Shown here piece after piece: positions 9,048 to 18,342 of a DNA stretch of 64,000 bases. Origin of the DNA: Flagellimonas pelagia (lineage in GTDB: Bacteria; Bacteroidota; Bacteroidia; Flavobacteriales; Flavobacteriaceae); assembly GCF_003584135.1 (NCBI RefSeq), contig NZ_QXFI01000026.1, positions 62,001 to 126,000 on the forward strand, in the 5' to 3' direction. The position numbers and the translations under genes are program-made. Positions within the stretch are counted from its first letter, which is position 1; the number at the start of each line of letters is the position of its first letter. The notes under the pieces were generated by a model. It saw only the letters and a program-made list of their open reading frames with translations. It made no database searches and was not told the origin of the DNA.

Positions 9048-9548
9048 TTACAGCACCAATTCGTAACAATGAAAGGGATGTTCGCTTTGTTTGGGAAAGA
9101 AAATATCTCCTAATTTTTGATAGCCCCTTTGCTCATAGAATCGTTGGTTTCGATGGTTCTGTGAAAAGGTGTCCAAGCGTACGGAGACAAAATGATTCTT
9201 TTTGGAATAATCTTCAGCAAAATCCATCAGTTGTTGTGCCAAGCCTTTGCCTTGATGCTCGGGATGTACCGAAAGACGATGGATGTAGGTGCTGTTGCCA
9301 TTTGGCATGAGCCATTGGATGGGTCGGTATTCCTCGTCCATAAAAGTGGAAACCACAATGGTGCCCAACACGGAACCATTTTCCTCGATGACATACAGTT
9401 CTTCCCGTTCCACATCTTTAAGAAAAGCCGCTTTGGAAGGATAATGCTCGTTCCATTGATAAATGCCGTTTTGCTCCATTTTTAGGGCACATAATCGGGT
9501 AATGGATAAGATATCGGGGATTTCAGATATCTTTGCGCGTCGTATCAT
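9048..9548 (-). CDS. GNAT family N-acetyltransferase
   Basis: A 166-residue protein with the GNAT acetyl-CoA-binding motif A, IHRLSVHPEHQGKGLAQQL (about residues 89-107), and the C-terminal FYEQRGY motif. The acceptor substrate is not predictable. It is followed by the MATE transporter 12 nt downstream, which would fit a detoxification pair, though this is inference only. Its start region overlaps the promoter zone of the divergent universal stress protein gene, where a TATCTTTG box occurs at 9528-9535. Confidence 0.87.
   Translation of the reverse strand: MIRRAKISEIPDILSITRLCALKMEQNGIYQWNEHYPSKAAFLKDVEREELYVIEENGSVLGTIVVSTFMDEEYRPIQWLMPNGNSTYIHRLSVHPEHQGKGLAQQLMDFAEDYSKKNHFVSVRLDTFSQNHRNQRFYEQRGYQKLGDIFFPKQSEHPFHCYELVL
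9528..9535 (+). promoter_or_regulatory. Possible -7 box for the universal stress protein gene
   Basis: TATCTTTG matches the Bacteroidota -7 consensus TAnnTTTG and lies about 67 nt before the usp start. A convincing -33 TTG at the usual distance is missing, so this is tentative. Confidence 0.35.
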
Positions 9549-9601
9549 TGATTCGTTTCAATTTAATTGTAAATTTAAGGTTTAATCATAATCGCCAAAC
9601 C

Positions 9602-10399
9602 ATGAACAACATTCTTGTACCGATCGGGACATCCCCGGATTCTTCAAAAACATTGCAATATGCCGTTGATTTTGCTACAAATTTCGGCGCCAAAATTTAT
9701 GTGATGGATGTGTTTTCGGTTACGACAGCAGTTGGGAGCTTGGCGAATGTGGAAGAAAAGGTGGCCAAGAGCGGTAAAGAGCATTTGAAAGAGGTGATCG
9801 ATCAAGTGGACACAAAACATGTGGAGATCAAAATTGCGACTTATAACGGTGATATTGTGGATGGGTTGAACGATATCGACAAGGAATTGGGAATCGATCT
9901 GATCATCATTGCCCCACGAAGCAATGATATCCAAGAAGAATTGTATTTGGGCAACACTTCAGGACGGATTATCAAACAGACTGACATCCCAACCTTGATC
10001 GTGCCCAAGGGGACTACTTTTAAGCCGATCAAAAAGATAATGACCGCCTTTGGATCCGGTATTTTGAAAAGGAGCAGCATTCTGACTCCGTTGGCGACCA
10101 TCAAGAACAAGTTTAAATCGGAGGTAAGTCTATTGTTGGTGAAAAGACCGGGGTATTCCGAGGATGACCTAAAGGTCAACACCGCCCTTTTGGATTTGAG
10201 CAAGAAACTGACCATTACCGAAAATGCCACCACTTATTTGGGAGTGACCGAGTTTTACCATGAAGAGCATCCGGATATGCTGTGTGTTTTTAGAAGAAAA
10301 CGTGGGTTCTTCAAGAAGCTTTGGGAGAAGAACACCATTCTGAAGTCGGAATTTTATGTACCGGTGCCCGTATTGGTGTTGAGCGTTAAAAAAGATTAA
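9602..10399 (+). CDS. Universal stress protein family protein (two Usp-like halves)
   Basis: A 265-residue protein. The first half is a clear UspA domain beginning MNNILVPIGTSPDSSKTL and containing the nucleotide-binding style end SGRIIKQTDIPTLIVPKG. The second half starts again at residue about 140 (KKIMTAFGSGIL) and looks like a degenerate second Usp domain. Tandem Usp proteins are common stress-response proteins in Bacteroidota. ATG at 9602 is chosen over an upstream in-frame codon at 9533, because MNNILVPIG is the canonical start of the fold. Confidence 0.87.
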   Translation: MNNILVPIGTSPDSSKTLQYAVDFATNFGAKIYVMDVFSVTTAVGSLANVEEKVAKSGKEHLKEVIDQVDTKHVEIKIATYNGDIVDGLNDIDKELGIDLIIIAPRSNDIQEELYLGNTSGRIIKQTDIPTLIVPKGTTFKPIKKIMTAFGSGILKRSSILTPLATIKNKFKSEVSLLLVKRPGYSEDDLKVNTALLDLSKKLTITENATTYLGVTEFYHEEHPDMLCVFRRKRGFFKKLWEKNTILKSEFYVPVPVLVLSVKKD

Positions 10400-10455
10400 G
10401 GAAGGGCCGTAAATTTTGATACTTTCAGAAAAAGTATTTCCTTTGCGCTCTCTTT

Positions 10456-10529
<74 letters not shown>

Positions 10530-10540
10530 CAAAAAACAGA

Positions 10541-10568
10541 AGCACCTCAAGAAACGGGGTGCTTTTTT
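10541..10568 (+). terminator. Intrinsic terminator after tRNA-Ala
   Basis: AGCACC and GGTGCT form a 6-bp stem followed by a T run. A related stem (GCACCT/AGGTGT plus T run) follows the second tRNA-like copy at 11005-11029, so the terminator appears duplicated along with the tRNA 3' half. Confidence 0.75.
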
Positions 10569-10593
10569 CATTTAGGCATATTTGGGAGCCTTA

Positions 10594-10632
10594 TGGCTGG
10601 AGCCTTCCGAGGGTTTTGGAAAGGCCACAGGT
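10594..10632 (+). repeat. Degenerate tRNA-Ala-derived segment, copy 1
   Basis: TGGCTGGAGCC matches the tRNA segment TGGCTAGAGCG with two changes. It is followed by TTCCGAGGGTTTTGGAA, a weakened version of the hairpin in copy 2, and then AGGCCACAGGT, which matches the tRNA AGGCCACCGGT with one change. It lies between the tRNA and the GIY-YIG gene and is more decayed than copy 2. Confidence 0.6.
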
Positions 10633-10673
10633 GCTATTTCCAATACTGGAGCCTCAAAATGAAAATATTTTTT

Positions 10674-10931
10674 ATGGAGTTTGTTATTTACATTTTATAC
10701 AGTGAATCGGTTGATCGTTATTATGTGGGGCATTGTCAAGATTTGAACGACCGGATGGCCAGACACAAAGGTGGCAGGTCTAAATACACAAAAATGGTAA
10801 CTGATTGGGAAGTAAAGGATACTGAGAGTTTTTCAACAAGGGGTAAAGCTATGATAAGGGAGAGAGAAATTAAGGAAAAGAAGAGTAGAAAATATATTGA
10901 GTTACTTATTGCTGAAGGGCATACTGGCTAG
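10674..10931 (+). CDS. Small GIY-YIG nuclease family protein
   Basis: An 85-residue protein, the size of a bare GIY-YIG domain (UvrC-N/UPF0213 type). The hallmark pair reads VIYILYS (residues 4-10) and YYVGH (16-20); LNDRMARHKGG supplies the conserved arginine, and IREREIKE (61-68) the expected catalytic glutamate. It should be a metal-dependent DNA endonuclease. ATG at 10674 is preferred; ATG at 10659 would add five residues. The stop codon TAG is provided by the TGGCTAGAGCG segment of the tRNA-like repeat at 10925, so the gene and the repeat overlap by 7 nt. Short GIY-YIG genes beside tRNA genes are, to my knowledge, recurrent in flavobacteria. Confidence 0.85.
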   Translation: MEFVIYILYSESVDRYYVGHCQDLNDRMARHKGGRSKYTKMVTDWEVKDTESFSTRGKAMIREREIKEKKSRKYIELLIAEGHTG

Positions 10932-11000
10932 AGCGTTCCGAAGGCTTTCGGAAAGGCCACCGGTTCTCCCGATGGCTATCGGGACGGTATTCTCCACAAA
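10925..11000 (+). repeat. tRNA-Ala 3'-half copy 2 with two GGCT-loop hairpins
   Basis: Three blocks match the tRNA exactly: TGGCTAGAGCG (10925-10935), AGGCCACCGGTTC (10954-10966) and CGGTATTCTCCACAAA (10985-11000). Between blocks 1 and 2 the anticodon arm is replaced by TTCCGAA-GGCT-TTCGGAA (10936-10953). Between blocks 2 and 3 the T-loop tail GAATC is replaced by TCCCGAT-GGCT-ATCGGGA (10967-10984). Both replacements are perfect 7-bp stems with the same GGCT loop. The 5' acceptor half is absent, so this cannot be a working tRNA. Confidence 0.85.
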
Positions 11001-11004
11001 ATTG

Positions 11005-11029
11005 AAAGCACCTGAACAAGGTGTTTTTT
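11005..11029 (+). terminator. Intrinsic terminator after the tRNA-like copy
   Basis: CACCT-GAACA-AGGTG followed by six T. It resembles the terminator behind the real tRNA and lies at the same relative position after the copied 3' end. It also sits 3 nt before the end of the convergent CPBP gene. Confidence 0.7.
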
Positions 11030-11032
11030 ATG

Positions 11033-11887
11033 CTACAACTTTTCCTTCCCAGCCTTTATTAAAAAGTAAATCGCAAAAACAGTCGTAACAATGGGAATCA
11101 TGAATCCATATTCATCTATCCAAAATGCCGTGTTGTCATTTGATGTGGTCAAAGGGGAGCATATTTTCTGTATGTAAATATTGTGAACGGAATGGTAAAT
11201 GGCAGCTGGCCACAAGCTTTTGGATTTAAAAGTAAAATAGGCCAAAATCACCGATATGCCAATAATCATTATAGTGAAAGCACCCATATGTATTAGAAGG
11301 TCGCCCCCTTTTCCGTAAATAAGATAGATTATGGGGTAGTGCCAAACAGCCCAAACAATACCACTGAAAATGGCAAGCGCCTTAAAAGACATGATTTTTC
11401 GCAATTCGAATATGAGAAAACCTCGCCAACCGATTTCTTCACCCAAGGTGGAACCCAAGTTTTTAATTACTCCAACTGTTAACAATAAAAAAACCATTGC
11501 AACTATGACAAGCATTTGATTGGATTCCCCAATACCCAATTCGTTACTCCATTCGGTAATGGTTTCAGTATTCGCCAAATTTCCAAGACCAAAGACCCAT
11601 AGTAAAGCGTAAGCTATGGAGACATAAAGTATTGGAGTGAAGAACGAGAGTTTTAAGTATTTCAGATCCTTCAAATTCCAAGGTAAACTTGAAACGGGCC
11701 TTTTCTTGATTTTTAAAGTTAGAAAAGCGGCCAAAGCAGGGGAAATCATCAATAAACCTACATAAATGCTTGTAGGATTTAATTTTAAAATTGCGTAGTA
11801 TGCAATTGAACTAAAAGAGATGAGTAGAATGAAAAAGACACCTAAAGTATTCCATGTTTCTTTCTTTTGTGCTGCTGGTTTTGACAT
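11033..11887 (-). CDS. CPBP family intramembrane glutamic endopeptidase
   Basis: A 284-residue membrane protein. The CPBP/Abi motif EEIGWRGFLIFELRK is present between hydrophobic helices, followed by FSGIVWAVWHYPII and, later, AIYHSVHNIY with the conserved histidines. Family members include CAAX prenyl proteases and bacteriocin self-immunity proteins; the substrate here is unknown. I choose ATG at 11887 (MSKPAAQKKETW, then the first helix). A longer frame to 12031 adds 48 residues of non-membrane sequence that looks unlike the family. Confidence 0.85.
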   Translation of the reverse strand: MSKPAAQKKETWNTLGVFFILLISFSSIAYYAILKLNPTSIYVGLLMISPALAAFLTLKIKKRPVSSLPWNLKDLKYLKLSFFTPILYVSIAYALLWVFGLGNLANTETITEWSNELGIGESNQMLVIVAMVFLLLTVGVIKNLGSTLGEEIGWRGFLIFELRKIMSFKALAIFSGIVWAVWHYPIIYLIYGKGGDLLIHMGAFTIMIIGISVILAYFTFKSKSLWPAAIYHSVHNIYIQKICSPLTTSNDNTAFWIDEYGFMIPIVTTVFAIYFLIKAGKEKL

Positions 11888-12078
11888 GTTGTTTTTTGAT
11901 TGATTGTAATAATTCGACGAGTAGGGTAGGGTTTTGTTACGATTGAATTCTTTCTCGGATTCTTTTCTGACTAATGTTGCTATTCCACAAGTAAGAGTAA
12001 TGATATCAAAAAAATCATCGGATTGACCCATCTTAGATTAAGATGAATCCCGCGTTTTGTTGCCACTAAACATTAATT

Positions 12079-12103
12079 AACCATCCTTTAGGATGGTTTT
12101 TTT
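12079..12103 (+). terminator. Orphan terminator-like hairpin upstream of the SDR gene
   Basis: AACCATCC-TTTA-GGATGGTT is a perfect 8-bp stem followed by a T run on the plus strand. No plus-strand gene is seen just upstream; the GIY-YIG unit is over 1 kb away. It may end read-through or an unseen short transcript, or act in the leader of the SDR gene. Confidence 0.5.
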
Positions 12104-12149
12104 GTTTTTGCCCTCCTCTTTTTTGAACTTTACTACAAAATACATTATC

Positions 12150-12857
12150 ATGAGTTTACTTGGAAAAGTGGCCTACATTACCGGGGGCACAAAAGGAATA
12201 GGATATGGAATCGCGGAAAGCCTTTTGGAGAAAGGCATGAAAGTGGCCATTAGTGGGAGAAGTCCCAAAAGTGTAGAAGAAGCTTTAAAAAACTTCAACA
12301 ATGATAATGTTTTGGGATTGGTCTCCGATGTATCCAAGTTGGAAGATGAAGTGAAGGCGGTAAAAGCCGTATTGGAGAAATGGGGCCGATTGGATGTGGT
12401 GATGGCCAATGCGGGCGTTGGGCATTTTGCCCCAATTGATGAAATGTCCGATAAGGACTGGCACCAAATGATCGACACCAACTTAAATGGGGTGTTCCAT
12501 ACACTAAAGGCTTCTGTGGAGGCGCTAAAAGAGTCCGAAGGATATTATATGACCTTGGCCAGTTTGGCGGGCACCAACTTTTTTGCCACTGCGGCAGGGT
12601 ACAATGCTACCAAGTTTGGGGTAGTGGGCTTTACCCAAGCCGCCATGTTGGATCTGAGAAAGTATAATATCAAGGTTACCACCATCATGCCAGGTTCTGT
12701 GGCGACACATTTCAACGATCACGTTCCTTCTGAGCAAGATGCATGGAAAATTCAACCAGAAGATATCGGGCAATTGGTAGTGGACTTGTTGTTGATGCAC
12801 CCACGGACCTTGCCTAGCAAAATTGAGGTGCGTCCTACTCGCCCCGATTTGAAATGA
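12150..12857 (+). CDS. SDR family oxidoreductase
   Basis: A 235-residue classical short-chain dehydrogenase/reductase. The NAD(P)-binding motif TGGTKGIGYGI is near the N-terminus (residues about 10-20), followed by NAGVG, the catalytic serine in TLASLAG, and the YNATK active-site Tyr/Lys pair, with MPGSVATHF at the usual place. It is an NAD(P)H-dependent oxidoreductase of unknown substrate. ATG at 12150 gives the standard fold start. The stop abuts the stop of the convergent AddB-like gene with no bases between. Confidence 0.88.
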   Translation: MSLLGKVAYITGGTKGIGYGIAESLLEKGMKVAISGRSPKSVEEALKNFNNDNVLGLVSDVSKLEDEVKAVKAVLEKWGRLDVVMANAGVGHFAPIDEMSDKDWHQMIDTNLNGVFHTLKASVEALKESEGYYMTLASLAGTNFFATAAGYNATKFGVVGFTQAAMLDLRKYNIKVTTIMPGSVATHFNDHVPSEQDAWKIQPEDIGQLVVDLLLMHPRTLPSKIEVRPTRPDLK

Positions 12858-15587
12858 TCAATCCTTTTTTTCGGTGAGGGGAATTTCGACAGAACAGATT
12901 TCGAGGATAAGACGATTCAGGTACCTTTCGAAAGTGGAAAGAGTCTGCTGATCAATAATTGGATTTTTGTCCTCGGTAAAGGAGAACAATCCTTGACTTA
13001 AACTTTTAAAGGAATAAATGCCTGCCTTCATCTGCTGAACGGGATGTTTTTTCGCATATAGGTAGGCATAACAGAGCAATTGGAAGGCCTTGCTTTTATC
13101 ATAATTGGTGATGAGTTCTTCCCAATCCGTGATTTTCACGTTTTTGGGCTCTACCTTGCCGGTTTTGTAGTCGATGATGCGTAGGGTTCCATCCACTTCA
13201 TCCACGCGGTCCAAAGTGCCCTTCAAGATGATGGGAAAATCCAAGGAAGGAATGTGAAGCTCTTCCACGTATTTCTGCTCCAAGGCCAACAACTTTATTT
13301 GGTGCTTTTTCACCTCTTCCAGTTCCAAGTCTATAAAGTTGGTGAGATATTTCACGATGACATTGTACACCAATAGGTACTTGCCTTTTTTAATGTCAAC
13401 CCCTGCCAAGGTTCCTAGAAATTGCTGTTTAACAATGGCTGAAACTTTGGGCTTTAAGGCAGAAATATTGTCCTTGGTCAATAGCGTTCCGACCAAACGC
13501 GTGTACAATTGCTCCAAACTGTCGTGGACTATGGTGCCAAAGGTATTGGCTGCAATGTTCTCCTCCACTTCTTCCAAGTCATTGATTTTCAAAATATTTC
13601 TAGTGTAGAAATCAATGGGGGTTTTAATGTAATTGGTCAAAGAAGTAGGGGAAAACCCATTTAGGGCAAACGCCTTGATGTCTTCAAGCAATGCACCTTG
13701 TTTAAATAGTTCCACAGGTGGTCTGGGGTCTATTTTCACCTGCGGGGATGCAATGGTATGGGTGATATACGGCTTTAGATTTTCATCGGTCAACAATTGT
13801 GTGATAAGTCTGCTTTTTTCTCCTCCCTCAAGTACATCGGGTTCGGTATTGTAGATAATATAAACGTTTTTGGCCCGCTGTATGAGCCTGTAAAAGTGAT
13901 AGGTATAGATAGCATCCTTTTCTTTGTACGTTGGGAGTCCATAATCCCGCTTTACATCAAACGGAATAAAGGAATTGTTGGACTTGCCAGACGGTAGGAT
14001 TCCCTCATTTACCGAGGTAATGATAACGGTTTCAAAGTCTAGGTTTCGGCTTTCCAACATCCCCATGATCTGAAGGCCTGTCAAGGGTTCCCCAATAAAA
14101 TCCAAGGTTTCCATGGATGCCAATTGTTTGAACAGGTTTTTGACCGATTTCAGTTCTGACACAAAATCCACACCATCCAAGTATTGGTCCAATTGATTGA
14201 ACAGGGAATAGAACCGGTACAGGTATTCCAGCTCTAGGGAGTTTTGTTGGGCCTGATAGATATCCTTCAATTTCTGGATCAGTTGTAAACTATTGTGGAT
14301 CCATTGTTTTGGGTTGATGCTTTCTTTTGGGAAAAGAATGGAGAGCGTTTCCTCTACACCTTCATATTTGGTGAGCGTTCTCTCCGTAACATACAACCAA
14401 TTCCCTTCTTTGATATCCTTGGCCATCAATCTGGCAAAATCGATTTTTTGGGCGGAAGAGATGGTCAACAAATAAGGATTGGCCAACAACTCCAACACAT
14501 TTTTATAGAACCACCCTCTATCCGAAACACCAATGTTGACTTCTAAAAAGGTTAAAAAGAAGGAGTATAGCACAGTTTTATTCAAAGGGAGACCCATAGT
14601 GATGTTCACATGGTCAATGTCTTTGGGAACGGCTTTCAACATGGGGTCCAACAAAGTTTCATCTGCAAGGACCACTGCAGTGTTTTGCAGGTCTACGCCT
14701 TTTTCAGAATCCATTCGTTGCAAGAGTTGACCTACGTATTTCGTTTGTGAGATGCTTTTCGGGACCCCGGTTATCTCCATATGCTTTTCAGTAAGAAAAC
14801 TGTTTTGGGGCTCAATTTTGGATTGATGGATATAATAGGGCCATTCCCGTTGGTAATTTCTGATGAACAGCCCTGCATCGTGTACCGGGTCGTTCAGGAA
14901 ATAGGAGTCGATGTCCCAATAGACATAAGTGTTGCCATGCTCTAGGTAATGCTGAATGATAGTTACTTCAGCATTGTTTAGGGCATTGAATCCCACAAAA
15001 ATTACAGGATGTTCGGGATGGGCCACATGGCTTTTGTCCAATTTTTCCACGGCCACGCGCTGAACCAAACCCTGGTAGGCCCTTTTCTGTTCCAGCAAAG
15101 TTGATGTGAACTCCTGGTATATTCGCTCCAAACTACCCCAGAGTTGAAGGTAGTTTTCAATGATTTCGGTTTTTTCCTTTTTAAGGGACCAATGGTTGAG
15201 TTCCTTGATAGCAGAGAGATAGTTGAGGATGTCCTTTGCTGGGATCAAATACCCGTCAATATCATTAAAATCCAATAGCAAGGTCTGCCCCCATTTGATG
15301 AAAGAGGAAAAATCATCATGTTGTTTAATGCCTGAATTTTTGTAGACATCAAAAAGTAATAAGAGCAAATCTATATTGGTTGCTTGGGTTAAACCAGAAA
15401 TATCCCCAATAAAATCTTGGATGGATAGAATCTTTGGACAAAAGATATTTTGTTTAAGCCTTTTGGAAATATGCTTTTTTAGAAAAGTTCCGGAACGTTT
15501 ACTGGGTAACACAAAGGTGCATGAAGCAACGGGCAATTGCTTTTTTTCCAGATCGTCCAGAACATATTCTAGAAAGGTTTTGTGCAT
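12858..15587 (-). CDS. PD-(D/E)XK nuclease family protein, AddB-like
   Basis: A 909-residue protein. The N-terminal part resembles an inactivated helicase fold (FVLPSKRSGTFLKKHI near residue 26, in place of a Walker A motif). The C-terminal nuclease core is visible as IVHDSLEQLY, GTLDRVDEVDGTLRIIDYKTGK and FQLLCYAYLY, which are the H, D, DxK and QxxxY elements of RecB-type nucleases. Together with the AddA-like helicase at 18343-21471 it should form the double-strand-break resection complex of Bacteroidota. The two subunit genes are separated by ompA and kbl. Confidence 0.85.
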   Translation of the reverse strand: MHKTFLEYVLDDLEKKQLPVASCTFVLPSKRSGTFLKKHISKRLKQNIFCPKILSIQDFIGDISGLTQATNIDLLLLLFDVYKNSGIKQHDDFSSFIKWGQTLLLDFNDIDGYLIPAKDILNYLSAIKELNHWSLKKEKTEIIENYLQLWGSLERIYQEFTSTLLEQKRAYQGLVQRVAVEKLDKSHVAHPEHPVIFVGFNALNNAEVTIIQHYLEHGNTYVYWDIDSYFLNDPVHDAGLFIRNYQREWPYYIHQSKIEPQNSFLTEKHMEITGVPKSISQTKYVGQLLQRMDSEKGVDLQNTAVVLADETLLDPMLKAVPKDIDHVNITMGLPLNKTVLYSFFLTFLEVNIGVSDRGWFYKNVLELLANPYLLTISSAQKIDFARLMAKDIKEGNWLYVTERTLTKYEGVEETLSILFPKESINPKQWIHNSLQLIQKLKDIYQAQQNSLELEYLYRFYSLFNQLDQYLDGVDFVSELKSVKNLFKQLASMETLDFIGEPLTGLQIMGMLESRNLDFETVIITSVNEGILPSGKSNNSFIPFDVKRDYGLPTYKEKDAIYTYHFYRLIQRAKNVYIIYNTEPDVLEGGEKSRLITQLLTDENLKPYITHTIASPQVKIDPRPPVELFKQGALLEDIKAFALNGFSPTSLTNYIKTPIDFYTRNILKINDLEEVEENIAANTFGTIVHDSLEQLYTRLVGTLLTKDNISALKPKVSAIVKQQFLGTLAGVDIKKGKYLLVYNVIVKYLTNFIDLELEEVKKHQIKLLALEQKYVEELHIPSLDFPIILKGTLDRVDEVDGTLRIIDYKTGKVEPKNVKITDWEELITNYDKSKAFQLLCYAYLYAKKHPVQQMKAGIYSFKSLSQGLFSFTEDKNPIIDQQTLSTFERYLNRLILEICSVEIPLTEKKD

Positions 15588-15597
15588 ATATTAAAAA

Positions 15598-15630
15598 TAA
15601 AAAAGGCCCCCGAATTATCGGGAGCCTTTT
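15598..15630 (-). terminator. Intrinsic terminator after ompA
   Basis: On the minus strand a stem of about 13 bp with one mismatch (GGCTCCCGA / TCGGGGGCC core) with a short ATTA-type loop is followed by a T run. It separates the highly expressed-looking ompA gene from the addB-like gene. Confidence 0.75.
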
Positions 15631-15655
15631 CAAAGAAAACTTTTGTTTTCCTTTA

Positions 15656-17014
15656 TTATTTCACCAAGTTGATCTCAACTCGTCTGTTTTGTGCTCTACC
15701 AGCTCTTGTGTTGTTGGTAGCAATTGGCTTGGATTCACCGTAACCAATGGCAGTCAATCTGCTAGCAGAAATTCCTTTGTCGATCAAGAAATCCCTAACG
15801 GCGTTAGCTCTCTTTTCAGATAGCGCTTGGTTAGTAGCATCACTACCTTGGCTATCAGTGTGTCCTTCTACAGTGAACTTGGCGTTAGGATACTCGTTCA
15901 AGATTTGGATGATGTCTACCATTACAGAAGTAGATTCTGCTTTGATGGAAGATTTACCAGTATCGAACAAAATAGTTCTAGCGTAATCGTTCAATTGTTT
16001 TTGAACTTCCTCAGTTACTTCTGGACAACCGTTGTTAGCAACAGTACCGGCTACGTCTGGACATTGATCGTCTTTGTCAAGAACACCGTCACCGTCAGAA
16101 TCAGGCCATGGGCATCCTTTGTTGGCAGCAGGACCTGCTTCGTTTGGACAAGCATCGTCTTTATCGGCAACACCGTCACCGTCAGCATCAGGACATCCAG
16201 CTAGAGAAGCAAGACCTGGAGTGCTTGGACAAGCATCGTCTTTATCGGCAACACCATCACCGTCAGAATCAGGACAACCGTTCAATTCTTTTGGACCAGC
16301 AGCGTTAGGGCAGCTATCTTTAGAATCTTCGATACCGTCACCGTCAGAATCAGGACAACCGTTGAAAGCAGCCAAACCGGCAACTTCTGGACAAGCATCA
16401 TCTTTGTCGTAGATACCATCACCATCAGTATCGGTACCACCGAACTTGATGCTGATACCAGCCATATGTTGGAAGTGACTCATCAAATAATCTTCAAAAG
16501 CATGCTTGTATTGTGTTTGAAGAGTCAGGCCAACATTTTCGGAAAACCAAAAGTTAACACCGACACCTCCATTTACGGTTCCAGCACCGATCTCGTCAAT
16601 CCAAGTGTAACCACCACCTACTTCAACAAAAGGATCTACAGTAGTGTTTTTTAGGATGTTGTATTTAATGGTACCATCAATAGCATAGTGTGAAAGATCG
16701 TCAACAGACATATCTCCAACTTTTTCGATTCTGTTCAAAGAACCTCTTGCACCTACAGAGAAACCATCACCGATATACTTGGAAACGGCAACATAAGAGA
16801 CAGAAGGCAAGATGTTCCAGTGGTCTGACACATTAAAGTACTCATCAAACAACGTACTGCTTGAGTATGGATTGTTGCTATCGTTAGTAGGATAAGCGTC
16901 TATCGCATTAACTCCAATGCTTACTTGCCATGGGTTATTCTCGTCTTGCGCTTGTATGCTGTTAACCCCTACAAAAACAAGGGCAACAACCAATAATTTG
17001 CTAAGATGTTTCAT
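15656..17014 (-). CDS. OmpA family outer membrane protein with thrombospondin type 3 repeats
   Basis: A 452-residue protein. Residues 1-22 form a signal peptide ending SIQAQ. Residues about 25-190 form the outer-membrane beta-barrel. Residues about 195-335 contain five calcium-binding TSP3 repeats of the form DSDGDGVxDKDDxCP. Residues about 345-452 form the peptidoglycan-binding OmpA domain ([34 protein letters not shown]). It links the outer membrane to peptidoglycan. The start is ATG at 17014; a TTG two codons upstream is also in frame. A strong promoter lies at 17049-17079 and a terminator follows, so it is a single-gene unit. Confidence 0.93.
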   Translation of the reverse strand: MKHLSKLLVVALVFVGVNSIQAQDENNPWQVSIGVNAIDAYPTNDSNNPYSSSTLFDEYFNVSDHWNILPSVSYVAVSKYIGDGFSVGARGSLNRIEKVGDMSVDDLSHYAIDGTIKYNILKNTTVDPFVEVGGGYTWIDEIGAGTVNGGVGVNFWFSENVGLTLQTQYKHAFEDYLMSHFQHMAGISIKFGGTDTDGDGIYDKDDACPEVAGLAAFNGCPDSDGDGIEDSKDSCPNAAGPKELNGCPDSDGDGVADKDDACPSTPGLASLAGCPDADGDGVADKDDACPNEAGPAANKGCPWPDSDGDGVLDKDDQCPDVAGTVANNGCPEVTEEVQKQLNDYARTILFDTGKSSIKAESTSVMVDIIQILNEYPNAKFTVEGHTDSQGSDATNQALSEKRANAVRDFLIDKGISASRLTAIGYGESKPIATNNTRAGRAQNRRVEINLVK

Positions 17015-17048
17015 GCTCAAAATTTTAAGTTTAAGTGTTTATCAGCAG

Positions 17049-17079
17049 CAAATGTAAGTTGTTAAGACTTATTAACAAA
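17049..17079 (-). promoter_or_regulatory. Promoter of ompA
   Basis: On the minus strand TTTG (17076-17079), a 19-nt spacer and TACATTTG (17049-17056) match the Bacteroidota sigma-A consensus exactly. Transcription would start about 28 nt before the ompA ATG. This promoter serves as an in-window standard for judging the others. Confidence 0.8.
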
Positions 17080-17137
17080 ATCTAAATTTCTTTTTTTTTG
17101 ACTCATTTGCCAGTGGTTTTGCTGCATTTCAACGATT

Positions 17138-18331
17138 TTAGACGATTTTTAACGATTTTCCTACCTTGATGAATGCATTTATAGCATGGTCCAAATGTTC
17201 CTTTTCATGAGCTGCGGACAACTGTACCCGTATCCTTGCTTTGTCCTTTGGCACCACGGGATAGAAAAATCCGATCACATAAATACCTTCATCCAATAGC
17301 ATATCGGCCATTTTTTGGGAAAGTTTGGCATCATATAACATGACAGGAACAATGGCGGAATCCCCATCGATGATATCAAAACCGGCTTCTTTCATTCCTT
17401 TTTTGAAGTATTCCGTATTGCTCTGCAGTTTGTCCCGAAGGGTAGTGTCCTTGTCCAACATTTCAAAAACCTTGATGGATGCACCCACAATGGCCGGTGC
17501 CAGTGAATTGGAGAACAAATAGGGGCGCGAGCGTTGGCGCAGTATTTCTATGATCTCCTTTTTCCCGGTGGTGTAACCTCCCATGGCTCCACCCAAGGCC
17601 TTACCCAATGTTCCGGTAATGATATCGATGCGACCCATAACACCTTTTTCCTCTAAAGTACCGCGTCCGGTTTCACCAATAAAACCTGCAGCGTGGCACT
17701 CGTCGATCATGACCATGGCATCGTACTTATCAGCTAGGTCGCAGATTTTATCCAATGGCGCTACCAATCCATCCATGGAGAAGACCCCGTCCGTAACAAT
17801 GATTTTGAAACGGGCACCGTCTTTTTCACTTTGTTTGAGTTGCGCCTCCAAATCGGCCATGTCACTATTGGCATAGCGATACCGTTTGGCCTTGCAGAGC
17901 CTAACCCCGTCAATGATCGAGGCATGGTTCAAGGAATCCGAGATGATGGCATCCTCTTCGGTCAATAAGGGTTCGAAGACCCCTCCATTGGCATCGAAGG
18001 CGGCAGCATATAATATGGTATCCTCAGTGCCATAGAAATCAGCGATTTTTTGTTCCAGTTCTTTATGGATGTCCTGGGTGCCACATATGAACCGGACCGA
18101 CGACATGCCAAAGCCATGGGTGTCCATAATATCTTTGGCTGCTTGGATCACTTCGGGATGGGAGGAAAGTCCTAAATAATTATTGGCGCAAAAATTGATA
18201 ACTTCCTGCCCCGTGGAGATTTTGATGACCGCCCCTTGGGGAGAAGTGATGATGCGTTCTTTTTTAAAAAGGCCGGCTTCTTTTATGGCTTCCAGCTCAT
18301 TGGCCAAATGTTCTTTAATTTTTCCGTACAT
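17138..18331 (-). CDS. kbl: Glycine C-acetyltransferase (2-amino-3-ketobutyrate CoA ligase)
   Basis: A 397-residue PLP enzyme of the alpha-oxoamine synthase family, with the length and landmarks of Kbl: [49 protein letters not shown] and the PLP-lysine segment [10 protein letters not shown]. It cleaves 2-amino-3-oxobutyrate with CoA to glycine and acetyl-CoA in threonine breakdown. The gene starts 11 nt after the AddA-like gene, suggesting co-transcription. BioF and related synthases share the fold, but the overall sequence style is Kbl. Confidence 0.9.
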   Translation of the reverse strand: MYGKIKEHLANELEAIKEAGLFKKERIITSPQGAVIKISTGQEVINFCANNYLGLSSHPEVIQAAKDIMDTHGFGMSSVRFICGTQDIHKELEQKIADFYGTEDTILYAAAFDANGGVFEPLLTEEDAIISDSLNHASIIDGVRLCKAKRYRYANSDMADLEAQLKQSEKDGARFKIIVTDGVFSMDGLVAPLDKICDLADKYDAMVMIDECHAAGFIGETGRGTLEEKGVMGRIDIITGTLGKALGGAMGGYTTGKKEIIEILRQRSRPYLFSNSLAPAIVGASIKVFEMLDKDTTLRDKLQSNTEYFKKGMKEAGFDIIDGDSAIVPVMLYDAKLSQKMADMLLDEGIYVIGFFYPVVPKDKARIRVQLSAAHEKEHLDHAINAFIKVGKSLKIV

Positions 18332-18342
18332 GGTTGTATGAA

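Noticed and set aside
10925..11000. A second tRNA gene
   Set aside because: The acceptor 5' strand and D arm are missing and both the anticodon arm and T loop are replaced by hairpins, so it cannot fold or function as tRNA.
11888..12031. 48-residue N-terminal extension of the CPBP protease
   Set aside because: It is not membrane-like, does not resemble the family, and the ATG at 11887 starts just before the first helix.
16060..16440. Short tandem DNA repeats that could be mistaken for a repeat array
   Set aside because: They encode the five TSP3 repeats of OmpA in frame, so they are protein repeats and not CRISPR or satellite DNA.
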